Of a stretch of 64,000 nt of DNA, positions 54,518 through 64,000 are shown one piece after another (position 1 is the stretch's first letter; every line of letters starts with the position of its first letter). Position numbers and translations under genes: made by a program. Below the pieces are notes generated by a model that saw only the letters and a program-made list of their open reading frames with translations, had not been told where the DNA came from and made no database searches. The stretch is from Portulaca oleracea (Eukaryota; Streptophyta; Magnoliopsida; Caryophyllales; Portulacaceae). The stretch is from contig CM055870.1 in NCBI GenBank assembly GCA_029582165.1, positions 44,162,513 through 44,226,512 on the forward strand, written 5' to 3'.

Positions 54518-56444
54518 TAAAAGCAACACATATTGACAACTAGTCTACTCCCAGTAGAATCAATTGCCTCTTTTGAAATTACGACACATCTACCTTATAG
54601 TCTCAATGGGGAATGAATTCCAATAATAAGTAACCATATCCAATTTCCCTACATCCTTGTTTGCCTTATTTCAAATTTCTAACTGAAGTGAACGTATGCT
54701 TACCGCCCAATTCGGAAGCAAAGCCAAAATAGTTGGTGAGAGTCCACGATACATTCCTCGAATCCCCTCTCTTTTTAGGATCTCTTGCAGGCCAATAATG
54801 ATAACACTACCTGCTTTGTATAATATAAAGAAGAGAAGTACATCTAAAAGTTAAACCACCTATCAGCATGCCCGGGAATAAAGAACAATCAACACCGAGG
54901 GGCCAAAACCAATTCTACAAGTATAACAAGATTAAAGAACATGTAATCATATCCTAGATATATTTGTGGCACACAAGGAGATCACTACTTTGACAAGATT
55001 TGCATTTGAGGAAAGTTTTGCACATAAAGGAATGATTTTGTTCTTTATGAGGACAAACAAACTCACAAACCAACCAATGCATAATTGTCTCATATGTGCT
55101 TTAATCTTGTTGAAATTAGTAGGGCATTAAGTGGCCACACATAAAGGCCCAGAGAGGCCGAAAACCTAGAAGGATCTCCTCACCTATTAAAGGTATCTCC
55201 CTCTCGAGAGACACACACGTACACAACGACCATACGGATACCCTCTCCTCTCTCTATCTTAAGTTTAGTCTACCCATAGGGTTTTCAGGGTGTAAAAATA
55301 GCAGTGGTCATAGTAGCCATTAGGAATCAATGAAGTTGATCGTGGGCAGATACAACAGAAGTAACAGAATGATTCCTTCACTTTCGCATTGAGGCTAATC
55401 CAAGGGTGTCAAATATATATCCAATTCATATAACAGTCTTTCTACGTGAATCTATTACTCTTCACTTCTAGTGCTTCAAGTCCATAGATGAGAGCCGCAT
55501 TATATAGAAGCTTGACCTGAGCATATGACGTAATATTCTAAATCCTAAACTCCAGAAAATCCTCAAATTCTTTGGACAAATATGCATGCAAGCGCTCCCC
55601 CACAACCAAACTGAAGAGATGTTTCTGATAGGCCCAGATCATTTTAGTATTCCACAACAAAAACAGCATACAAAAACATAAACAAAATTTTCATTTAGTC
55701 AATGGCAGCCCAAAGATGAACTTCTAAACAACGGTCTGCGAAGAAGGGTGCCTTGAATGCATCAACCCATAAAGAAATGCATTTATATCTCAGCCCTCAT
55801 CAAATCAAATAAGATAAAAATGAGACACCGACCCCATACTATTAATCTTTTTCGTTGCATCTTCAGTAACATCAACTAAAATTTGACCACCCAACTGGTA
55901 AAATATGAACTAAACAAAATGAATAGTAAAACAAGTAAATTTAAATAACATAAAAGATCAAGGCTACCAGCAAACTACCTTTTCCAGGAGAACCAGAAGC
56001 AGCTGGAAGGCCATGAACTTGTAATCTCGTCTTAATTACATCCAAAGACAAACAAATGTAGCAGCTATTGCACCTACACATCCAACCAATCCCATCAACA
56101 GATCATCAGAAAATAAAACACACCAATGACTGACAACTTTACTATCTAAACTAAGCTAACTTAACATCGACATCATGACAAATTGAACCATAGAATAAAA
56201 GCATGCATTTTCACACCCAGATATAACTTCTCATAAACTTTCTGGTTAAACATCAACATAACCGCAACAAACGGTTGGTTTTGACCCCATGCAACATCAA
56301 CTTCAATCATACCCGATCATACCCAAAATCTAAACATTCAAAAAAGCACAAAAAATAGAGAGAAAGAGAGTTGGATATACCGGCAGCAGCACCGGAGGCA
56401 GCATCGCAAAAGACATCTCTGGTACAGCGACCCTGCGAGGTCAT

Positions 56445-56884
56445 CCCAAACTTGCAATTTACAAACGCAAATAGGCGAAATTGCTAAAAGCAATCTTGTC
56501 ACGAGGGATCAAATTCAAAGATAACAAAACCAAGAGGGGAGAGGAAGCGTTGACAATGGCGGCTTGATGACGGTGCAAAGCTGTAGAATTGCGAGGGGAA
56601 ATTTATTCAAGTTTATATTGGCAATTGGGAAAAACAATTAGTTGGGGAAATTGAGGAGTCTGTGAGAAAAGAAGGACCCAAAAAAAGAATAATGAGCAGA
56701 CGTTGCTGCGTTGACGATTAGATGGATTTGGAAAGGGGTAATTTTCGGCTTTGCAATCTTTCAATCATCAGGCAACTCCAGGGACCAGAGCCAGGGGGAA
56801 ACTACAACGGTGGAAGGAAGAGCTTAACCTTTTCTGTTTGGAAAATGCCGAAAATTCCAAAATGGAGGATGTGTCACTCTTACA
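56445..56884. other. Carrier 5' flank
   Basis: Leader and presumed promoter of the minus-strand carrier gene. No clear TATA chosen. Small plus-strand ORFs around 56720-57000 run into the repeat and look like chance. Confidence 0.4.
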
Positions 56885-57447
56885 TAGACATGTCAATTCG
56901 GTCGGTCAGACCGTTTCGGGTCGGTCGTATTTTGGGTTCGGGTTTTGACCCAACAAATTATGATTGCGATCTTTTTTCGTTTTTCTTTTTTAAAAAATAG
57001 TTTCTAAATATTATTTTTTGTACAATATACATAATAAAATATAATTATCTTCTATTAACGATATATTATTGTAACTATTTTGACTTAAATTAAAGAAATA
57101 ATAAATAAATAAGTTGCGCTTATAGTTTAACGTTAAAAATTATAAAGAAAAATCACAAATTCTTCTAGTAACGATAAATTATTGTAACTATTTTGACTTA
57201 AATTAAAGAAATAACAAATAAATAAGTTGCGCTTATAATTTAACACTAAAAATTACAAAGAAAAATCACAAATTCTAATAAAGTTGAACTTAAAAAATTA
57301 ATTTTTCAAGTCAACGGGGGGGTCGAGTTTGACCTGCTAATTTTCGAGTTCGTTATACTTCGGATTTAGTTTAGAAAATTCGGGCGGGTCGGGGCGGGTT
57401 ATCGGGTCGGGTCAGAACTGACATGTACCCGAACCCTGTTGGGTCTA
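56885..57447. repeat. GGGTCGG-rich element, copy A
   Basis: Starts TAGACATGTCAATTCGGTCGG and ends GTACCCGAACCCTGTTGGGTCTA, so it has short inverted ends (TAGACMTGTCA/..GGGTCTA). The interior has an approximate 115-bp tandem duplication ('cttctattaacgatatattattgtaactatttt', 57050 and 57165). Confidence 0.6.
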
Positions 57448-57474
57448 AGTACTAGTATTATTAAAAACTGAGAT

Positions 57475-57962
57475 TAGACCTGTCAATTCGGTCGGGCGAG
57501 CGGGTTTCGGGTCGATCATATATCGGGTTCGGGTAAATACGGGTCGGGTGTATTTCGAGTTCGGTCAACCCAACGGATTATGATTGCGACCTTTTTTTTC
57601 CGTTTTTCCTTTTAAAAAATGGTCTCTAAATACTACTTTTTGTACAATATACATAATAAAATATGATTATCTTCTACTAACGATAGATTATTGTAACTAT
57701 TTTAACTTAGATTAGAGAAATAATAAATAAATAAGTTGCACTTATAGTTTAACGTTAAGAATTACAAAGAAAAGTCACAAGTTCTAATAAAGTGGAACTT
57801 AAAAAATTAATTTTTCGGGTCAAACGGACGGGTTGGGTTTGACCCGATAATTTTCGGGTTCGGTATACTTCGGGTTTAGTTGAAAAAATCGTGTTCAAAA
57901 CCCAGAAATTTCGGGCGGGTTCGGGTCGGGTTATCGGGTCGGGTTAGAAACTGTCAGGTCTA
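57475..57962. repeat. GGGTCGG-rich element, copy B
   Basis: TAGACCTGTCAATTCGGTCGGGC ... GAAACTGTCAGGTCTA. Direct-repeat partner of copy A, lacking the internal duplication. No coding capacity. Confidence 0.65.
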
Positions 57963-60046
57963 ACTGAGATTATAATATTTGACGATAATATGACATTAAG
58001 TTTAATTATAATATATTTAAAACTACCGATATAAACATGTGGAAATATGATATGGGCTGATGATAGACATGTAGAATTATATATAATGATCATATATGAG
58101 AGTTATTTGTCTCATTTAGGCATATATCATTATGATTATGAATATTAGCTAGCATAATACACATCTCCTGTTCTTTTGGTGGTTTTGTAAAAGTTAGGTA
58201 AGTAAGATTAGGTAACTTTAAGTAGGTTTGGGTAGTTTACGTAGAAGTATAGTTAGAAATAGGTAATGAGTTGTGTTAAAAGATATAAAACTTATATAGG
58301 TTTAGGTAGGTTAGTTAGAAAAAGTAGAATTAGGAAGAAAAGGGATAATTAGTGAATTATATATATTATATAGATCGATGATACTAATTTGTTAGTCCAA
58401 CAATTTTATTTAGACAAATTCAAACAAATACCTAATTTGTACTTGTATATTATATAATTATGGTTTAGTGGTTTTGCTATATATTTTCAATGTGCATCAT
58501 AAACAAGTAGCTGTTAAATTAATAATACTCACATAATATTATGATAAGAGAAGTTCAAACAAACACCTAATTTGTACTTGTAAACTAATATGGTTTGAAT
58601 GTTTATTATATTTTTCCATATGCACATAATATACTAATCACATTAAAATTAATTTTTCATGCTATGTATGAAATTTGTATTTAATATTTGAATATCAAAA
58701 TTAACATTTATTATTGTCAGGTCGGTGCGTGTACAGCATGCGCTGGCCAGACTAGTAGTAATAAGAGTAAATAACCCAATATATAAATGAATAATCACAA
58801 TATTTGGAGTACATACTCCGATTTTACCTAATAAATTGCGCAAATCTCCTACGACTACTACAAAAATTTGGAGTTAAATTTGGATTCAAGTCAAGAGACC
58901 ACTGATGCCCTCTACATACATAGGTGATGGAGGTTTCCAACTTCAGCCCTTTGATCACAGGTTCGATTGGTATTTGGTAGTATCCTCTCTTTCTCTCTCA
59001 ACTTACTAGTTTTTTGCCCATTCTTCTAAATGAGTGTTGATTTGTAGACGAATACATATATAAATAATATAAATAAACAAATGATAAATATTAAAGAATA
59101 TGATGTAAGAAGATATTGAATATAAATCCAAATAATGTAATAAATTGTGATTAAAAACTTGTAGTGGGTCAATGCCAAAATAATAATGGAATGTAAAGGG
59201 AAAACAACAATGTAATAAATTTTTAATTTGAGAATAATAAGTGAAATAATATAAAATCATTATTAAACTCTCGCAACTTTGATAAATAAATTTTTAATTT
59301 GAAATAAAATTCTATCGTAAAGTCCGTCGCTCGATCCGAAAATTTTGTTGCAACTTTGATAAATTCCGTCGCAATATAACAAGTTTTTAGTAGTGTGTGC
59401 CAAGAGTTAATCTCTCACTAATTAATACTTTATAACTTAAATACATTTGGATCTCTTAACTTGGGCGCAAGCGTGTTGTCCATAAAAATCTGTTAACCTT
59501 GTTATGGTATCTAATTATGAATACAACCACAACAAATTTCCAACGGAAATATTCAAATATGATATGGAGAATCCGAATGCAAATCTGTTTCCATTAAGCG
59601 GAAGCTAATAAAAAAAATATAGATCTATGAACAAATATATGTTCTTACATTTGCATTTATCATATCTCTTATAAATCATTGGTAATTAACCGCCTACAAT
59701 CAATGAGCTTGCACCTAAAGTATAATACACCCAATTTTTATTTGACTGAAATTTGTGATTAATTTCATAAAATACTTTAAGCTAGAGGGCCAACCTTGAT
59801 GGTTAATTAGATTCCTTGACAAGCGTTTACTTCAACATTAAGGTAATGAGGTCCCAAACATTGAACAGTAGTACTTATAATTAATGACATCTGTTCCTTA
59901 AAAAAGTGCTAATAATGACATGTGTAATATTTGATCTTCACTTCGGCATCCATAAAAAGGAGGCAAGTGCAGGAAAAGGGAAAAAGGAAAAAAAAAAAGA
60001 AAACAAAACTAAAAAGTAATGAAACACTGAAACTTATGAAATTAAA
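57963..60046. other. Intergenic, scattered repeat remnants
   Basis: 58160-58350 has 'aagttaggtaagtaagattaggtaac'-type MITE-like sequence starting CTGTTCTTTTGG. 58717-58756 carries a Helitron-like end (GGTGCGTGTACAGCATGCGC ... GACTAGT). 58905-58980 and 59780-59870 have tRNA-like B boxes (GGTTCGATTGG; GAGGTCCCAAACATTGAAC) suggestive of old SINEs. No protein gene. Confidence 0.4.
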
Positions 60047-60596
60047 CGGGTTTTTTGCATTTTGGACTTTGAACTTTGGGAGTATTTATATTTTGAACTC
60101 TTGGTTTTCAACATTAACATTTTAGACACTAAAGTTTGTAGGCTGAATAAAAAAAGGACCTTAAAATTTGTGGGTTTAAGAAAAAGGTCCCTGTCTCATT
60201 CTTTATTTTTCTCCCATGTTTGAATTTATGCCCCAATTGACGTAAAATTTCAGGACTATGGTTAAAACTAATATTGAATTTATTTTTCTCTTATTCATGT
60301 TGGGGCTACTTAAACCCCTGAGTACATGGTTTTAAGTAACTACAACATGAATAAAAGAGTTTTATTATAACTTTAATATCGATTTTAAACTTAGTCTTGA
60401 AGTTTGATGCCAATCGGGAAAAAAAAAATCAAACATGGAAAGAAAAGGAAAAATGAGCAAATTTTTTTTCACTTCAAAAATTTTAGGGTCTTTTTTTTCG
60501 ACCAACAAATTTTAGGGTCCAAAAAGTTAAAGTTAAAAACCAAGGATTCATACTATAAATACCCTAAAATTCGGGGTCCAAAATGCAAAAAACCCG
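60047..60596. mobile_element. Mutator-like TIR element with palindromic interior
   Basis: CGGGTTTTTTGCATTTTGGAC ... GTCCAAAATGCAAAAAACCCG, flanked by AAATTAAA (60039-60046 and 60597-60604; 9 bp if the adjoining G is counted). The interior folds around about 60300. No coding capacity. Confidence 0.75.
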
Positions 60597-60670
60597 AAAT
60601 TAAACACAAAAAAAAACATGTAATGACAACTTAACAAAACTGATTTCACTCAAAATTGTTAAAAATAATG

Positions 60671-61363
60671 CAAAAAACAACTCTGGGGGCTTCGTATTTT
60701 GGGGTAATAATTATAAGGGCCCCCTATTTTCCTAAATTATTGGGAGGTGACATTATATTTGATGAAATTATTTGGAAGGGACTTTCAGGCTGAATTTCGA
60801 CCATAATTGGCAGGAAGATTAAAGGTTTAAAATTTAAAAAAAAAGATCCCCAAGTGAAAAAGTCACTTCATTCCTTCCTAGTTCAACATTCATCTCTCTC
60901 ATCCTCCCTCCCTTTGTTTTGCCATTTTATCACGTATTCAATGAGGAGGGAAGCAAGAGTGAGGTGAAACCGAGAATGAGGTGGAAGCTTGCCAAGGATG
61001 GTCATTCTTCTTCAATGGAGGATGACCACTCTTCTTCGATGGAGGACATCCAACTTGCTAATCTGCTTCTCTCTCTATCAAACTGTTTTGGGTTTTCAAT
61101 TTGGTCAACCTTTTAATTATGTTCAATTTTTATTTTTTGATTTTTTCCCCCTAATTAATGGAGTTGGTTTAACTCACCAAACTCTTAATCCACAATAAAT
61201 ACATTATTAAATGTCTTCCGCCAATTTTTGGTCGGAATTTAGCCTGAAAGTCCCTCTACCAAATAATTTCATCAAATATAATGTCACCTCCCAGTAATTT
61301 AGGAAAATAGGGGGCCCTTATAATTATTATACCAACATATGAGGCCCCCGGAGTCGTTTTTTG
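60671..61363 (+). mobile_element. Mutator-like element with unique interior (Pack-MULE candidate)
   Basis: TIRs of about 140 bp (60671-60812 and 61222-61363; ends CAAAAAACAACTCTGGGGGC / GGCCCCCGGAGTCGTTTTTTG) and a perfect 9-bp duplication AAAATAATG (60662-60670 and 61364-61372). Between them, about 400 bp of different texture includes a CT-rich leader and a 65-codon ORF (60919-61116) with a direct duplication (SSSMEDDHSSSMED). The cargo source is not recognised. Confidence 0.8.
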
Positions 61364-61372
61364 AAAATAATG

Positions 61373-62525
61373 AGGAAAAAATAAAGTGTCAACAAATTAA
61401 AGTATAATCTCTTTCATCCTCGACGCTGGCTTCCTTTTCCCATGGAACGCCTTCATCACTGCTTCAATCAAGATTTATGAATATGGTTGTAATGAGTGTA
61501 ACTGCTTCAAAGGAGAGTGGTGGAGATTTATGAATATGGTTGTAATGAGTGTAATCTACTTAATTTTACATAACAGTATTAAAGATCTATATTATAAATT
61601 TTAGAATGGGGCCCTTCACATTCTTTCTCGACTCTAGTAAAGTAATCTCATACAACAACGAATGACATCCATTGATTCTTTTCAAATAAAATCTCAACCT
61701 TGATTTAAAAGTAATGACTGATTTTACCATTGTTTTAAAAAAGTAATGGCTGCTTTTACAGTTATTGGCAGTTACAACAAACTCAATGCATGTAATTGTT
61801 ACGAATTCGATCCCCTTCTAAGTTCCTATTCCCCTCTTTTTCTCAGTAACCTCCCTCCCTCTCTTGCTCACATTCATTTATCAAATAACCTCCTTTATGT
61901 ATACCCATAATCTCTACCTAGAATACAAACCACCGCCTCCCTCTCTCTCTTGCTCACATTCCTTTTGTCATCAAATCCCAGCATAGGTCGAAATCAATCC
62001 AGTGCTTCAACCACGACGAGTTTGATTCAAAGAGGGAGGAAAAGAAGTGGACATCTCTCTGGGTAGACAGTACTACATCACTAATAAATAAACTTGACTC
62101 TTTTGTGCAAAGGTTGCATTGACCAAATATTATCGTTTTTACCCTTGCCAAAAATATTTGTCATCACCCTAGCAGCTTCAAATATGTAAATGGCTTGAAA
62201 GTGTTGTTGTTACTACCGCAAATACTATAATCCAAACCCCACGATGGTGTCCAAAATTCATTTTTCCTATAAGAGTATGTTGCAAGGCTATATTTTACTT
62301 GAAGGATATATATAAGACTTTAGTTTATGATCTTTGTTGTTGTGATCTTCTGCGCTGGGGTTCATAGGGAGAGGGTGGTGTTGAGTCAATTTGGGTTTGG
62401 TTAAAGGTTACTTTGTGGCTATATGAAAAAGGAGGAAGGGAGAAGAGTATGTTTGCATTTATGATCCTCCTTTGATGTTTAGTATGTGTCCTTCGTGCAT
62501 AAATATGATGCTTTAACCTCATATA
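61373..62525. other. Intergenic, no gene seen
   Basis: AT-rich with a 49-bp-scale direct repeat near 61470-61550 ('gatttatgaatatggttgtaatgagtgtaa' twice) and CT-rich 'ctccctccctctcttgctcacattc' twice (61849 and 61936). No recognised coding region. Confidence 0.45.
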
Positions 62526-62612
62526 TACTCCCTCCGTTCCATATTAATTGTCGTCTTTGAAAATTGTGCAGTCAAATTTCAAAAATTTTGACCATAAATT
62601 TCTTAATATATA

Positions 62613-63106
62613 CTACCTCCGTTTTTATTTATATGTCGTCTAGGGAATTGTAGCAAAAACTTTGACCGTTAATATCTTAATTTGTATAACGATTCATCAT
62701 ACAAAATTGATGTCATTAGATTCGTAATTAAAAATGCTATTAAAAAAGTATAATATTATAATTTTTTGTAAATATTTTATATTAGAAATTACTCCCTCCG
62801 TTCCATATTAACTGTCGTCTTTGAAAATTGTGTAGTCAAACTTAAAAAATTTTGACCATAAATTTCTCAATATATACAATGAGTTGCTATATAAAATTAT
62901 CACCATTAGATTCGTAATAAAAAATACTATCAAAAAAGTATAATATTGCAATTGTTAATAACATATTATACAAGAAATTATCAATCAAAGAATGATATTG
63001 GAGACTGTAAAAGTCAAAACTATGACAATTAATATGGAACGAGGGAGTATTGATTAAAAATTGGTACTGAAAATCGTAAATGACAGATAAAAAAGAACAG
63101 AGGGAG
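62613..63106. repeat. Middle Stowaway MITE of a triple nest
   Basis: CTACCTCCGTTTTTATTTATATGTCG ... AAAAGAACAGAGGGAG, flanked by TA, inserted into the outer copy at TA. Confidence 0.7.
62792..63047. repeat. Inner Stowaway MITE of a triple nest
   Basis: CTCCCTCCGTTCCATATTAACTGTCG ... GACAATTAATATGGAACGAGGGAG, flanked by TA. Nearly the same sequence as the outer copy. Confidence 0.8.
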
Positions 63107-63283
63107 TACAATGAGTTGCTATATAAAATTACAATTATTTTATTTGTAACGAAAAATATTATCATAAAAGTATAATATTACAATTGTTAATAACATATAA
63201 TGCTAAATGTTATCAATGAAAGAATTATATTGGAGACCGTGAAATTCAAAATTATGACAATTGATATAGAATCGGAGGGAGTA

Positions 63284-64000
63284 TCGTATCTGTATATCCA
63301 TCATATGGGAATGATGATGCAAATGTACGTAGCTATTATGCCCTTGACAAGTAGGAGGTTACTCACAAAGACTCATAAAAAGGGAAAGAAAATGACTGAA
63401 GAAATATAGATTTTTCCCACGACACTGTTAGAGAATAATAAATATTTTGATGTTTAACATCGTTTATGAGAAGAACCTATACATTTATGTTGGGAAGCAA
63501 ATTTGGTAATGAGAAATAACCTTTAACATCAAAGTATAAATCTATAGAGATAATTTGATAATGAAAAACAAATACAAACATTTAATTAGCTATATGAAAA
63601 AAAGGAGGGGAGAAGATCAAGTCAAAGCCAATGGCATGGCCATGGACACAAGGGCGGAGCCAGGGGGGTTGTGGGGGCCTTGGCACCCCCTATGCCCAAA
63701 AGAATCTCATATACTTAATTGGAGAAGACAAGTACATTATTCATATGGTAGTGTAATTGGTAAGAGTTTGCAATTAGATAGACTATGTCAGGGGTTTAAA
63801 GTTGTGCATCTACACTAACTTGTGTTTATGCATTGATGTTCTTTTCTTGATTTTCTTTTCTTTTTCTTTTCTTTTATTTTTTAACATTTGTTTTACAAGT
63901 TCACTTATAAGAATCCTAATAAATTAATATCTTCACCTTTTATTTTTCTTAATTATACTACAACTTATTTACTTAATTGTTTTACCCACTCATACGAAAT
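63284..64000. other. Intergenic with a SINE-like segment
   Basis: 63650-63825 starts GGGCGGAGCCAGGGGGG and contains tRNA-like boxes (A: TGTAATTGGTAAGAG; B: GGGTTTAAAGTTG), followed by a T-rich stretch (63840-63890). This resembles a plant tRNA-derived SINE; I am not sure. No protein gene. Confidence 0.4.

Larger units (their letters stand above)
51269..54703 (-). other. Large intron 3 of carrier gene
   Basis: 3.4 kb, AT-rich. Holds the inverted-repeat element at 52456-52724 and a Tourist MITE at 54339-54517; otherwise nothing recognised. Confidence 0.7.
47924..56444 (-). pseudogene. NAD+ transporter-like mitochondrial carrier (NDT type), broken
   Basis: Nine exons, minus strand: 56381-56444, 55979-56073, 54704-54810, 51220-51268, 51009-51121, 49444-49538, 48438-48526, 48252-48346, 47924-48166; all GT-AG, with consistent phases except for one lesion. 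About 316 codons, the usual size. Start ATG 56444 (MTSQGRCTRDVFCDAASGAAAG). Motifs: IAATFVC-(P)LDVIKTRLQ, GIRGMYRGLSPTILALLPNW, YFTVYEHLK, AAAGAGAATAITTNPL-VVKTRLQ, GIRGLYSGLLPSLAGVSHV, ASSISKIVASLMTYPHE, GIPGFYRGCATNLLRTVPSA. These three repeats with Px(D/E)xx(K/R) signatures match plant NDT1/NDT2 NAD+ carriers of plastid or mitochondrial membrane. Lesions: one base missing at about 56047 in exon 2 (frame lost at the first signature) and TAG for Trp at 51030-51032 in exon 5. Later exons are otherwise well kept, so loss may be recent or due to sequence error. Confidence 0.82.
62528..63281. repeat. Outer Stowaway MITE of a triple nest
   Basis: CTCCCTCCGTTCCATATTAATTGTCG ... GACAATTGATATAGAATCGGAGGGAG, flanked by TA. 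Interrupted after 62610 by the middle element. Confidence 0.75.

Overview
The window looks like AT-rich nuclear DNA from a flowering plant, probably a eudicot. Genes have short exons with GT-AG introns, and most of the sequence is transposons. There are no bacterial or phage features. I cannot name the species from sequence alone. I recognise one apparently intact gene, one likely small gene, one large broken gene and two captured gene fragments.

Layout. 1-2550 is a truncated Ty3/Gypsy-type LTR. 2.7-10.5 kb holds MITEs and Helitrons; one Helitron has a clear 3' hairpin-CTAGT end and carries a possible SAP/Rho-N exon. 10.8-15.55 kb is a four-exon LRK10-like receptor kinase, with Tourist-like MITEs in all three introns. 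17.7-41.1 kb is one nest of insertions. An old Copia polyprotein is split into three pieces. The first gap holds a TIR element that itself contains a CACTA element and Copia-1, and Copia-1 contains a solo LTR. The second gap holds Copia-2, which contains a truncated Gypsy element.

41.14-44.58 kb is a head-to-tail array of four related TIR elements separated by (TA)n tracts. The fourth has swollen to 1.65 kb by carrying an internally deleted ARM-repeat gene copy with its leader. 45.8-46.2 kb is a probable small intronless gene with a good TATA box. 47.7-56.4 kb, minus strand, is a nine-exon mitochondrial-carrier gene of the NAD+ transporter (NDT) type. It carries a 1-nt frameshift, an in-frame TAG at a conserved Trp and a decayed duplicate of its last exon, so I call it a pseudogene or null allele. 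56.9-64 kb is repeats: a tandem pair of GGGTCGG-rich elements, two Mutator-like elements with 9-bp target duplications, three Stowaway MITEs nested inside one another, and SINE-like pieces.

The host genes show no sign of working together as a pathway or cluster. The most unusual structures are the (TA)n-separated transposon array with its captured gene, the inverted gag/PBS/LTR tail in Copia-1, and the multi-level insertion nest. I found no new enzymatic or defence system.
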